Assembly: GCA_018817385.1 (NCBI GenBank)
Contig: JAHIUA010000098.1
Location: 124,001 to 188,000, forward strand
Direction: 5' to 3'
Origin: Pseudomonadota bacterium
GTDB lineage: Bacteria; Desulfobacterota; Desulfobulbia; Desulfobulbales; Desulfocapsaceae
DNA: 64,000 nt
Shown here: piece by piece, positions 23,294-31,738 of the stretch
Layout: each line of letters begins with the position of its first letter
How positions within the stretch are numbered: position 1 is the first letter of the stretch
Translations under genes and position numbers: made by a program
The notes under the pieces: model-generated
Told to the model about the DNA's origin: nothing
Databases searched by the model: none
What the model saw: the letters and a program-made list of their open reading frames with translations, nothing else

Positions 23294-23400
23294 CTAAGAG
23301 GAGAGCAGTGGTGCAGGTTTCAACGATCAGGCTGGTGAAGCATAGCCCGCTATGTGATCCAGTCTGATCGTTGAAAGATGTGCTGCTGCTCTCCTCTTAG
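23294..23400 (-). repeat. Long imperfect hairpin containing the stop codon of the glutamate synthase operon
   Basis: CTAAGAGGAGAGCAG...TTTCAACGATCAG..CT (23294-23334) pairs with AG.CTGATCGTTGAAA...CTGCTCTCCTCTTAG (23361-23400). About 35 of 40 positions pair, and a small inner CATAG-CCCG-CTATG hairpin forms the loop. The right arm includes the TAA stop of the gene at 23397-25760. Directly beyond it lies the bidirectional terminator, so the transcript would end in two stacked hairpins. Confidence 0.75.
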
Positions 23401-25760
23401 AAGGGTTTCATGGTCCAGATTCCGCAAGGACAGGTATCGGAACAGAAACCGCAGGCGATACATTTCTTATCATCCGAAACATACTCGTAGGAACAGCCAT
23501 GGCGGGATTCATAGCCGTTGGCATGGGCATATCCCAGTTCCCGTCGGCTGATGGCCCCTTCCGGGCAGATGGTCTCACAGAGATGGCAGTCACGACAGGA
23601 GGCACAGGAAAGACAGCGATCTGCTGAGTTCTGCTGACTGTGTTCATGGGCCTGATCCGGGGTGTAATGGGTGATGGTCAGGGCCTGCTGGGTAATGACC
23701 TCCTTGGTGAAAGGTTTCCACTCTTCCCCTTTGAACTTGGCAATAATATACTCTGCTGCGGTCTTACCGGCACCCAGGGCATTGGTGGCCAGACCGGGTT
23801 TTTCCACATCACCGATGGCCAGGACCTTGGCATCGGTGGTCAGGTGGGCTTCATCGGTCTTGAGCCAGGCTGCCCCGCCTACAGTGACGGTTTCCACGGA
23901 GTCGGGCAGGAATTTCAGTCTGGGAACATCACCGATGGAGATGATCACGGTCTGGGCTGGAATTACTTCGCCGGTATCCATGACCAGACCTTCAGCGGTG
24001 ACCTCTTTGGTCATCACCGGCCAGCGGAACTGAGCCCCTAAGGTCTCGGCGGCCTCTTTTTCCTTGCCAAAGGCCAGTGGTTTCTGGATATCCACCAGGG
24101 TGACTTTTTCGGCACCCAGTCGATATGCTTCGCAGGCCACGTCGCAGCCAACATTTCCGGCTCCGATGATGACAACTTCCTTGCCGACCTTCTCAGGCTT
24201 TGCCCTCTTGGCCTGTTTGAGGAAGTCCAGGGCCGGAATGACCGCTTCGTGTCCTGGGAAGGGGATCTTACGCGGCTTATGGGTACCAACCGCCACAATG
24301 ACATAATCAAATTCTTCTTTGAGCCTGGCAAAGGTTTCCTTGTCCATGTCTACGCTGAGGTTGGCATGGATATTAGGATTTTCGAGGAAGCGTGTGACTT
24401 CTTGATCCCAGATGGCCTGGGAGAGTCGTTCCCAGGGAATAACCTGGGCCAGCTTGCCGCCGATCATCGTGTCTTTTTCAAAGATATGGGCTTCAACACC
24501 TGCCAGGGCCAGTTGCCAGGCCGCATTCATTCCTGCAGGACCACCACCGATGATGGCCACTCTTTTGCCAAGAGAGGGGGCAACGGCCGGGGCTTTGGCA
24601 TCGCCTACCGCACGACCGAGGACCTGTACTTCAATGGGATCATCCACTTCTCCACGAGAACAGTTTTCCATACACAGGTTAGGGCAGACCGCTCCACAAA
24701 CGGAGGCTGGAAGTGGCGAATAACGAAGCAGCATTTCATAGGCTTCGTCGATCAGTCCTTCCCGGATCAGTCGTAACCTGTCCACCGTCGGGATATGGAC
24801 GGGGCAGTAATAGGTACAGGGCGCTGCGGATTCCCGGTTGGCCCAATAGGGTCTTCTTCGCCTCATCTCGCCTGCCGGTACGGCACCGATGGGACTGCGG
24901 TCCAGTCCGGGTGAGAGGTCGCGCAGGGGGTCGCCGCCGCCAAAGGCCTTGCTCCAGAATTTGTTACGGAACTCGGCCATGGGCATGGGACCGGAGAACA
25001 TGAGTGCCCGTTCCTGGGGCGTAACGGCATTGAGGACCTGCCACTCCTCACGGACCAGGAGTGTCTCCAGGAGATCCTGACGGCAAATCTTGGTCAGATA
25101 GATCGGCATGTTTTCTTGCAGCCACTGCCATTGCTCATCGGTGAGCGGGGCCTGCCGGGAATTGGTTTGAGAATAGGAACCATCCGTCTTGCCCCGGTAG
25201 AAAATGGTGCCGCCTACCAGACCGACGCAGGGACGATAACCGAGGATGTTGTCCGGGTTTTTGGCATCAATGCCGCAGACCACAGCCACGCCTCCGCAAT
25301 TGAATTCGGCAAAGGAGTCACCGGTAGAGCCCAGGACCCAGAGTTCGGGCCTCTCATAGTCCGGGTTCCATTTGGTCATGGTCAGACCGCGGGCACCAAT
25401 GGAACCCCTGATGTAGACCTTGCCGTTTGCCATGGCATTGCAGACGCCGTTGGTGGCATCGCCAAGGACCGTTATCTCGGCCCCGATATTCAGGTATCCC
25501 ACATCATCAGATGCTGCACCTGTGCAGGTGATGGTCGTTCCCGGCAGACCCATGCAGCCCAGGCGTTGTCCGGTAGGTCCGGAGACCTCTATGGAAAGCC
25601 CATCTGCATGTTGCAGTCGAATACCAAGGTTATGCTGGCCCATGGATTCGATTTTGAGAGTATTGTTCTTCTCGGCCGCTGCTCGGACCAATGCCTCAAA
25701 ATCCATGGAATTGATTCTGTGGCCATTTTCGTCCAGGCCTTTTACAACAGTCGCACTCAC
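23397..25760 (-). CDS. Glutamate synthase GXGXG domain fused to NADPH oxidoreductase with ferredoxin tail
   Basis: This is a 787-residue fusion. Residues 1 to about 250 are the GXGXG beta-helix that in other bacteria ends the large GltB subunit (MGQHNLGIRLQHADG, GLPGTTITCTGAASDDVGYLN, GDATNGVCNAMANGKVYIRGSIGARG). Residues about 300-700 are GltD-like, with an N-terminal cysteine cluster (CTYYCPVHIPTVDRL, CGAVCPNLCMENCSRG), FAD site VAIIGGGPAGMNAAWQLA and NADPH site VVIIGAGNVGCDVACEA. The C-terminus has two ferredoxin-type clusters (CRDCHLCETICPEGAI, CIACGFCSDTCPCGIW). It would feed electrons to the FMN subunit encoded upstream at 25958-27598. The fused GXGXG domain marks the split archaeal-type enzyme. 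The stop lies in a long hairpin. Confidence 0.88.
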   Translation of the reverse strand: MSATVVKGLDENGHRINSMDFEALVRAAAEKNNTLKIESMGQHNLGIRLQHADGLSIEVSGPTGQRLGCMGLPGTTITCTGAASDDVGYLNIGAEITVLGDATNGVCNAMANGKVYIRGSIGARGLTMTKWNPDYERPELWVLGSTGDSFAEFNCGGVAVVCGIDAKNPDNILGYRPCVGLVGGTIFYRGKTDGSYSQTNSRQAPLTDEQWQWLQENMPIYLTKICRQDLLETLLVREEWQVLNAVTPQERALMFSGPMPMAEFRNKFWSKAFGGGDPLRDLSPGLDRSPIGAVPAGEMRRRRPYWANRESAAPCTYYCPVHIPTVDRLRLIREGLIDEAYEMLLRYSPLPASVCGAVCPNLCMENCSRGEVDDPIEVQVLGRAVGDAKAPAVAPSLGKRVAIIGGGPAGMNAAWQLALAGVEAHIFEKDTMIGGKLAQVIPWERLSQAIWDQEVTRFLENPNIHANLSVDMDKETFARLKEEFDYVIVAVGTHKPRKIPFPGHEAVIPALDFLKQAKRAKPEKVGKEVVIIGAGNVGCDVACEAYRLGAEKVTLVDIQKPLAFGKEKEAAETLGAQFRWPVMTKEVTAEGLVMDTGEVIPAQTVIISIGDVPRLKFLPDSVETVTVGGAAWLKTDEAHLTTDAKVLAIGDVEKPGLATNALGAGKTAAEYIIAKFKGEEWKPFTKEVITQQALTITHYTPDQAHEHSQQNSADRCLSCASCRDCHLCETICPEGAISRRELGYAHANGYESRHGCSYEYVSDDKKCIACGFCSDTCPCGIWTMKPF

Positions 25761-25957
25761 TGAAAACTCCTTATAAAAAAAGGTTAGATTCTTGCTCGGA
25801 TAGGGGAAGAATTCGTGTCTTGTGTCTAAAACACGCTTGAATCCACAAGGTATGGCCTCTTCACAAGAATCTTGTCTTTTAGGGCTTTGGTCTCGTTATG
25901 TTCAGTAGCCAGAAGGGACAATACCGTCTGTCTTTTCTGAGTACTGAAAACCATTCA

Positions 25958-27598
25958 CTAACAAACATATTTGATATTTAAACGTTCGGCCGCATCTTTG
26001 TCGCCGATACCAAGGGCATCAGACATGCCGATGGGCAGGGTCTGGGACCGGCCCAGGGGGGCCATGATCTTCTTCATCTCGGTACGAATGGACATGAAGA
26101 CGTCTCCTACCCTCTCTGCTACCATGTCTGGATCAAGACGACGATACAGTTTCGGGTTTTGACTGGTGATACCCTTGGGACAAATACCTACGTTACAGAC
26201 GTTACAGCGATTCTTCTCGTTGCCCAGACAACCTGCCACAGACTGCATGATGTATTTGCCGATGTGAACACCGGAGGCGCCAAGCATGATCAGGGCCATA
26301 CCGTTCTGGGTGACATTGCCGTTTTTGCCGATGCCCCCTGCTGCAAAGATGGGGATCTCGTTCTGTTTTCCTTGGGCAACCAGATCCAGGTAGCACTCGC
26401 GGACATTAGAGGCAATGGGATGACCGGTGGCGTCCATGGAGACGTTATAGGCTGCTCCTGTGCCGCCGTCAATTCCGTCGATGAGCAGACCCGAGGCGTA
26501 GGGATTACGGACCAGGTTGTTCAGTACTGATTTGGCCGAGGTAGAGGCCGAAATCTTGGGATAGACCGGCACCTTGTGACCAAAGGCCGTGGACATGGTC
26601 TGGATCATCTTCATCACCGACTCTTCAATGGAGTAGAGAGTCTGATGAACCGGAGGTGAGGGAAGGTCCACACCCTCGGGTACTCCGCGCAGACGGGCGA
26701 TGAGCTTGGAAACCTTGAACCACATCAAGAGTCCGCCATCGCCAGGTTTTGCCCCCTGACCATATTTGATTTCGATGGCGGCGGGGTCACACTGCATCTC
26801 CGGGATGGCCCGAATGATCTCATCCCAGCCAAAGTAGCCGGAGGCGATCTGGAGGACAATGTATTTGAGGTAGGGGCTCTTCAGGACCCATGGTGGGCAG
26901 CCGCCTTCACCAGTGCACATGACCACAGGAATGCCCAGGACCTCGTTACAGTAGGCCACACCCTGGAGCAGTCCCAGCCACATGTTGGGAGAGAGGGCGC
27001 CAAAGGACATGGAGCCGATGACAAAGGGGAAAATCTCTCTGGTCGGCGGAATCCAGCCTCCTTCGGGATAGCGTTTCAGGTACTCTGCGGGATCAAGGAC
27101 GCGACCGAGGGTGGTGGTCACGTTGAACTCGTGCCGTCCGGCATCAAGGGCTGGATCAGTGAGCATGGAGATACGGTCAAACATGATCCGGTCGAGGAGG
27201 GTGGGACCGGGCTTGTTGCGGCGACCGCCTCGTTTCATCGGTTCACCCTTCTGGTTGTTAAAGAAGAGGGTTCTGTGCTCGTTGGTATTGGGGACCGGCA
27301 TGATTGCCTCGTTGGGACAAACCATGGAGCACATGGAACAACCGATACAGGCATTGGCCATGTTTGGTTTCTGGCGAATACCGACAAAGGTGCGGTATTC
27401 GTTGCCACGTGATTTTTTGAGGACGTCCAGTTTCGGCATTCTCTGCCGTCTGTAGGCCAGATAGATGGCCTCTTTAGGGCAGACTGCGGTGCAGTGACCA
27501 CAGAGGGTACATCTATCTTCCCGGTGCTGGACTATCCAAGGCAGGTCGGTGTAACTTAAGCTGCCTGGGCCAATGGATACGGATCGTGCTGGGACCAT
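25958..27598 (-). CDS. Glutamate synthase FMN/3Fe-4S catalytic subunit, ferredoxin-extended
   Basis: This 546-residue protein is the central glutamate-forming domain of GltB as a separate chain. An N-terminal extension has two 4Fe-4S motifs (CTLCGHCTAVCPKEAI and CIGCSMCSMVCPNEAI). The TIM barrel shows SFGALSPNMW, GEGGCPPWVLK, IEIKYGQGAKPGDGG, AAGGIGKNGNV and the cluster ligands CNVCNVGICPKGI. The start ATG 27598 (AGAAAGGAACTGACAAT upstream) lies 43 bases inside the amidotransferase gene, so the two are translationally coupled. It condenses 2-oxoglutarate with ammonia and reduces the product to glutamate, with electrons from the next gene's product or directly from ferredoxin. A 197-base gap with an ACAAGA-A-TCTTGT palindrome separates it from the next gene. 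Confidence 0.9.
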   Translation of the reverse strand: MVPARSVSIGPGSLSYTDLPWIVQHREDRCTLCGHCTAVCPKEAIYLAYRRQRMPKLDVLKKSRGNEYRTFVGIRQKPNMANACIGCSMCSMVCPNEAIMPVPNTNEHRTLFFNNQKGEPMKRGGRRNKPGPTLLDRIMFDRISMLTDPALDAGRHEFNVTTTLGRVLDPAEYLKRYPEGGWIPPTREIFPFVIGSMSFGALSPNMWLGLLQGVAYCNEVLGIPVVMCTGEGGCPPWVLKSPYLKYIVLQIASGYFGWDEIIRAIPEMQCDPAAIEIKYGQGAKPGDGGLLMWFKVSKLIARLRGVPEGVDLPSPPVHQTLYSIEESVMKMIQTMSTAFGHKVPVYPKISASTSAKSVLNNLVRNPYASGLLIDGIDGGTGAAYNVSMDATGHPIASNVRECYLDLVAQGKQNEIPIFAAGGIGKNGNVTQNGMALIMLGASGVHIGKYIMQSVAGCLGNEKNRCNVCNVGICPKGITSQNPKLYRRLDPDMVAERVGDVFMSIRTEMKKIMAPLGRSQTLPIGMSDALGIGDKDAAERLNIKYVC

Positions 27599-28698
27599 AT
27601 TGTCAGTTCCTTTCTCTCTGGTGGGACAATGATTGTGTGTTCACGCATGGGTTGAAAATCGAAGGAGGGATCACGGTCAGGGACCATAGCATCAACTCCG
27701 CACATCTCGGAGGCAATGGCCCAGGCACCTTCACGGCCACCAACAGTTGCGGGCCGTAGTTTTTTCTGATCCATCACCAGCATACATGTCTCATCGGGCA
27801 GGGTGGCGATGACTGCATTGGGGCCGTCAATGATAAGACGACGGCAGGCATTGCGCAGACCGGTAAGAAATTTACTCTGTGGATGGGTAGCCAGTTCCTC
27901 GCTTTTCAAAGGGGTAATGATATGTTTGTAGGCCTGCAGCGGCAGTTTCAGCTGCTTCAGCGTGTAGTGGAGGATATGGGTGAAGACCTCTGAGTCGCTC
28001 TGGTATCCGGTATACCCGGGAAAATGCTTGCCCAGCAGCCAGTCGCGGATGGGAACAAAGGCAGTATTCTCACCGTTGGTCATGGAGGCGATCCCCTGGA
28101 TAAAGAAGGGGTGACAGGCATAGAGGTTGATACCGTAATTGGTGTTCTGCCTGCCCTGGGCCATGCAGACCCTTGCCAGGATGCGGTTGTCGGAAAGGCC
28201 AAGGCTATTGCCAATGACCAGCGGCCAACCAACTTCCTTGATGGTGGCCACGTCGGGCCAGAAAGAAAAAACAGTAAGGTCGTTTCCGTGTTCTTCTCCG
28301 TCCCGGCGCAGGGCCAGCCGGGTCATCATCATATCGGTCTCAATTTCTTCTTGGGACAGCGAGGCAAAGGATGAAGGGAAGTTGTAGACCCGGAGGAAGT
28401 AGCGATAGCGATCTTTTGCCTCAATAAGGGAGGGGGTGGTTGCGAACTCATGGTCATATTTCAGTTCGTATCCTTGATCCTGCATGAACCTGTTCAGGCG
28501 GTGCAAGGCCTCTTCTGTATGGGCAATACCTGAAAGAACGGGGAATTTCGAGTTATATTTGAAATCCTCAAAATGAAGACCGCGAAGGAGAAGACCGAGG
28601 CCGGAACCATCGTATCCTTCCTGCATGGCCTCCATAGCTTCAAGCACCTCGTAGGGTGAGAAGGCCTCGCTGGCGGTTTTCAGGGCTAAACGACACAT
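27556..28698 (-). CDS. Glutamate synthase amidotransferase subunit (class II GATase)
   Basis: This 380-residue protein is the first gene of the glutamate synthase operon. ATG 28698 follows AGGAGAAATGC and gives MCRLALKTASEAF, so Cys2 is the nucleophile. The frame runs further upstream to 28845 but without family similarity. Conserved blocks are GYDGSGLGLLLRG, QGRQNTNYGINLYACHPF, MTNGENTAFVPIRDW and GYQSDSEVFTHILHY. It releases ammonia from glutamine and passes it to the FMN subunit. The 3' end overlaps the FMN subunit gene by 43 bases. It is a close paralogue of the orphan protein at 4711-5841. A CTGCTCT-GTGA-AGAGCAG hairpin lies in its leader (28727-28744). Confidence 0.88.
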   Translation of the reverse strand: MCRLALKTASEAFSPYEVLEAMEAMQEGYDGSGLGLLLRGLHFEDFKYNSKFPVLSGIAHTEEALHRLNRFMQDQGYELKYDHEFATTPSLIEAKDRYRYFLRVYNFPSSFASLSQEEIETDMMMTRLALRRDGEEHGNDLTVFSFWPDVATIKEVGWPLVIGNSLGLSDNRILARVCMAQGRQNTNYGINLYACHPFFIQGIASMTNGENTAFVPIRDWLLGKHFPGYTGYQSDSEVFTHILHYTLKQLKLPLQAYKHIITPLKSEELATHPQSKFLTGLRNACRRLIIDGPNAVIATLPDETCMLVMDQKKLRPATVGGREGAWAIASEMCGVDAMVPDRDPSFDFQPMREHTIIVPPERKELTIWSQHDPYPLAQAA

Positions 28699-29174
28699 GC
28701 ATTTCTCCTGATTTGCTAAAAGTGAACTGCTCTGTGAAGAGCAGAGGATGTTTTTTGTCGATCTGGAACACGACAAGATATCTTTTGCTGTTTGTTTTTT
28801 CTTCCTGTTTTTTCGAAAAAGAAGAGAAGAAATTGGGCAAACCAAAATGCTTACAACGAAACACTGACCTTGTCAAGATGAAAGAACCGCCCATGATGCG
28901 GTGTAAATATTCTCGTGGAACAGCCGATATGATTGTTTAGAGCTCTTTCCCATGGATAGGAAAGGGGAATCGGCCAGTGGTCATCATCTACAGGGCAGGA
29001 GTAACCAGAAATACCCATTGCTTACATACCTGTAAGGGACGCGGGTGCAGGAGCTTTTAACGATCATGCCCTGTTACTGTCACCACTATGCTCGGCCTTT
29101 TGATTGGCAAGAGATTCGCTAGCGCCCCCCCCTTACAGTCAGTGGCCAAAACTTTTTTGACGCAGGAGGGTGGC
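28699..29174. other. Divergent intergenic region, glutamate synthase operon versus EF-hand-like gene
   Basis: This holds 476 bases without a supported gene. It has the short leader hairpin at 28727-28744, AT-rich tracts on the operon side (28745-28860), and no GGCA-N6-TGCC dyad like those at gdhA, so I cannot link the operon to NrpR. No riboswitch class is recognisable. Confidence 0.5.
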
Positions 29175-30434
29175 ATGAAAATAAACACCTCGCAGGTCAG
29201 CATGGACGCGTCAGCAGAACACAGGGATGTGAGCGAACGATTGGGGCAGGGAGTCTGGCGCCAGGAAGGGCAAGAGCAGCAGTTTCGCCTGAACTTGCCT
29301 GGTATCAGAGAGTACAGATTGACAAGAGTTGGAGAAAACCAGCAATCTCAGGAGGTGAGGGCGACAAGCTCCACCCGCTGTCATGGGCAGGAGATAAACT
29401 CCTTTCTCGAGGCAGACCGGGTCATGGAACGTATGGTTGAGGAGGTCGTCGGACAGCCGGTCCGTCTGCGCAAGAGAGATGGCTTGGAGAATCGCGGAAG
29501 TGGTTTTCAGGGGAAACCTCTCAGGTTGTCTCCTCAGCAGGGCTTATTCTCTTTTGCTTCCCATTCTCTCCAGTATGAGTACGAACGAGTCTCTGTCTAT
29601 TCCGCAGGTGCAGTACAACTAGCTGATGGCCGCTCCATTGATTTTTCTCTGGAACTGACCATGGAGAGGGAATCTCTGGTTCGGGAGAGTGTGGCCTGGC
29701 AGGCGGCAGGTAGGGTCCTCATGGATCCCCTGGTTCTTAACTTCGACTGTGACCTGAGGGGGCTGGCGAACAGGGAATTCCAGTTTGATCTTGACTGCGA
29801 TGGGAAGGCGGATGAGGTCTGTTCCTTACAGCCGGGAACTGGATTTTTGGCCCTGGATTTGAATAATGACCGGAAGATAAATAACGGTCTGGAACTCTTC
29901 GGTCCCAGCAGTGGTCATGGCTTTGCAGAGCTTGGCCTCCATGATCGAGATGCTAATGGCTGGATTGATGAAAACGATCCTGTCTTTGACCAGTTGCGGA
30001 TCTGGAAACAGGGAGAGGCAGGGGAGTCAGCTCTGCTCACCCTTGCCGAGGCTGGAGTGGGAGCAATTTGTCTGGCCCATAACCAGAACAGTTTCCAGCT
30101 AAAAGATAGTGATAACGGGCTCATGGGAGAAGTGACTGCCAACGGGCTCTTCCTCACCGAAGGAGGAGAGGTGAGACCCTTGCAGGAGATCAAATTTGCC
30201 TTGAAAACGGCAGAGAATGATCCTGTAAGAGGGGAAAGAGGAGAGTTGGAGCCGCTGCATTTTCTCAGCCAGATGATAGCTATCCGCCAGGCAGAGGTGC
30301 AGGCCCTGGCCCGTATCCGTCTCTCCAGGCAGGAGTGGGAGCGGGAAGGTGATCTCCTCAGTAGATTGTTTCCGGAGTGGCGGAAGGAAACGGAATTGGC
30401 CTCCGTGCAGGCAAGGAGAAAGCACCCCAGTTAA
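29175..30434 (+). CDS. EF-hand/dockerin-like calcium-loop protein of unknown function
   Basis: This 419-residue protein has no signal peptide. ATG 29175 follows GGAGGGTGGC; the frame also extends to 29088. The middle (about 220-310) carries three Asp-rich loops like EF-hand or dockerin calcium sites: DLDCDGKADEV, LDLNNDRKINNGLELFG, and DRDANGWIDENDPVFDQLRIW. The last combination is common in large RTX-like and VCBS-type bacterial proteins. The N-terminal half has beta-rich segments (LQYEYERVSVYSAGAV, GRSIDFSLELTMERESL). Related genes are often annotated only as hypothetical. Without a signal peptide it would need type I or another leaderless export to act outside. No transporter is adjacent. 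Confidence 0.6.
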   Translation: MKINTSQVSMDASAEHRDVSERLGQGVWRQEGQEQQFRLNLPGIREYRLTRVGENQQSQEVRATSSTRCHGQEINSFLEADRVMERMVEEVVGQPVRLRKRDGLENRGSGFQGKPLRLSPQQGLFSFASHSLQYEYERVSVYSAGAVQLADGRSIDFSLELTMERESLVRESVAWQAAGRVLMDPLVLNFDCDLRGLANREFQFDLDCDGKADEVCSLQPGTGFLALDLNNDRKINNGLELFGPSSGHGFAELGLHDRDANGWIDENDPVFDQLRIWKQGEAGESALLTLAEAGVGAICLAHNQNSFQLKDSDNGLMGEVTANGLFLTEGGEVRPLQEIKFALKTAENDPVRGERGELEPLHFLSQMIAIRQAEVQALARIRLSRQEWEREGDLLSRLFPEWRKETELASVQARRKHPS

Positions 30435-31213
30435 GCCGGGAAAAGGCCTGATCCGGGGCAGAGGGGTGAGCGAGTGGTGACGGCTTCCTCTGTCCTGGGG
30501 AGGTTGAATGGCCTGCTTCTTTCCCAAACTCCTATGGCTCCTCCTCTTCCACCATCCTCACCACCATATCCCCAGCATCTCGATTCTCTGTTGCCGGTTT
30601 GCCATGGCTGATGGGCAGCATCTAAGGCGTTTTCTTGGAGGAAATCCTCAATCCGTTAGGGGACCAGTTCTCGCCATCTGTTTTGAATCGCAGCTATTGG
30701 AGGAGGGAATCCGCAGGGCATCATTTAACCTGGGCAGCACTTTATTGCCAGCCAGAGGCAAGCTCTTCAGCTGTTAACGGTTTCCAGGTGCAGGTCAGTT
30801 ATGTCGCCTGCGCTAATATATCGCTTCCTCGCTGAGACATCGAGAATCCCTGTCCCAGTCCCTGCCCATTTTGGAGAATGGTTGCCGGTTCTGGCCTCTT
30901 CTCGGACAGGCCTCTCGTTGATCGTTTCACACGTAACTGCCCCTGTTTTTTGCCATATGCCAAGACAGGGGGAAGAGAAGGGGAATATGTTTTTGGCAAC
31001 TCTTTTTGTAAGTGAATATTTTTATCAGATCATTTGTGATAAGATTTTGAAAGAGGGAGCATGGGGTTTTTTTGACTCCTAGGGAGAGATTGAAGTTACG
31101 GGCATTCTTTTCTGATCAGGCCTCTTCTGGTTTTTGCTGATACCTTTGGGGGCAATAGGCCTCTAAAAAAATGAGAGGAAATGATGTATGATAGAGCAAA
31201 CAGTCACGTGTCA
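30435..31213. other. Long intergenic region without a supported gene
   Basis: About 780 bases. Open frames of 66-93 codons exist on both strands but have no recognisable composition or ribosome sites. The last 200 bases are AT-rich and could hold the promoter of the small cytochrome gene. I find no repeat-family copy, tRNA or inverted repeat of note. It may be a decayed gene. Confidence 0.4.
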
Positions 31214-31522
31214 ATGAGAGAAAAAAGGGCAATGATATTGACTCTTTTTTGGGCGGTACTATTTTTTTCTTCAGGATCTGTTCAGGCAGAGGCTGAATCC
31301 ATGCCGGGCTGTCTTGAACTCTTACAGGACCGTTGTCAGGTTTGTCATTATCTCACTCGTGTCTGCCAGGAGGTTGGAGAAAAATCCAAGCGGCGCTGGG
31401 CTGCAACTCTGAAACGAATGGTGAAGCGGCGAGGAGCAACTTTGAGCGCTCAGGAACATGATTTCCTTCTCAACTGTTTGGTGACTCCTGCTCCTGCCAT
31501 CAAGGAGGAGTGCGGGAAGTAG
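31214..31522 (+). CDS. Small periplasmic monohaem cytochrome-like protein
   Basis: This protein of about 102 residues has a signal peptide (MREKRAMILTLFWAVLFFSS, cleavage near VQAEA) and one CxxCH haem motif (CQVCH), followed by a helical basic segment (KSKRRWAATLKRMVKRRG) and a late Cys-rich tail. It probably carries one c-type haem in the periplasm, where sulfate reducers use many such proteins. In-frame ATGs exist at 31181, 31184, 31214 and 31232. The chosen start gives a normal signal peptide, but the start is uncertain. The flavoenzyme gene starts 216 bases later. Confidence 0.6.
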   Translation: MREKRAMILTLFWAVLFFSSGSVQAEAESMPGCLELLQDRCQVCHYLTRVCQEVGEKSKRRWAATLKRMVKRRGATLSAQEHDFLLNCLVTPAPAIKEECGK

Positions 31523-31738
31523 GGTCCTTGTTTTTTTAATGCCGGGCAGGCCGTTTCCTCGGTGGAAACATAGGATTGAGCCGGTGTGGAAAAACGGACG
31601 AATTGAGGGGCCTGGTACCTGTTTTCAGTTGTGCATGGCAGCAGGGGGGAGGTCTCTGCTGAATGATTTTTGTAAGCCAGTACAATGCGTGCGACGAGTC
31701 TGTTTCTCACATCAAGGACTACTCCAAGGGAGGTTGTT

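Noticed and set aside
24249-25763. Long plus-strand open frames opposite the glutamate synthase subunit
   Set aside because: They are antisense shadows of a GC-rich gene with clear cofactor motifs on the minus strand.
30508-31082. Small open frames in the 30.4-31.2 kb gap
   Set aside because: They have no ribosome sites, no family features and overlapping alternatives on both strands.
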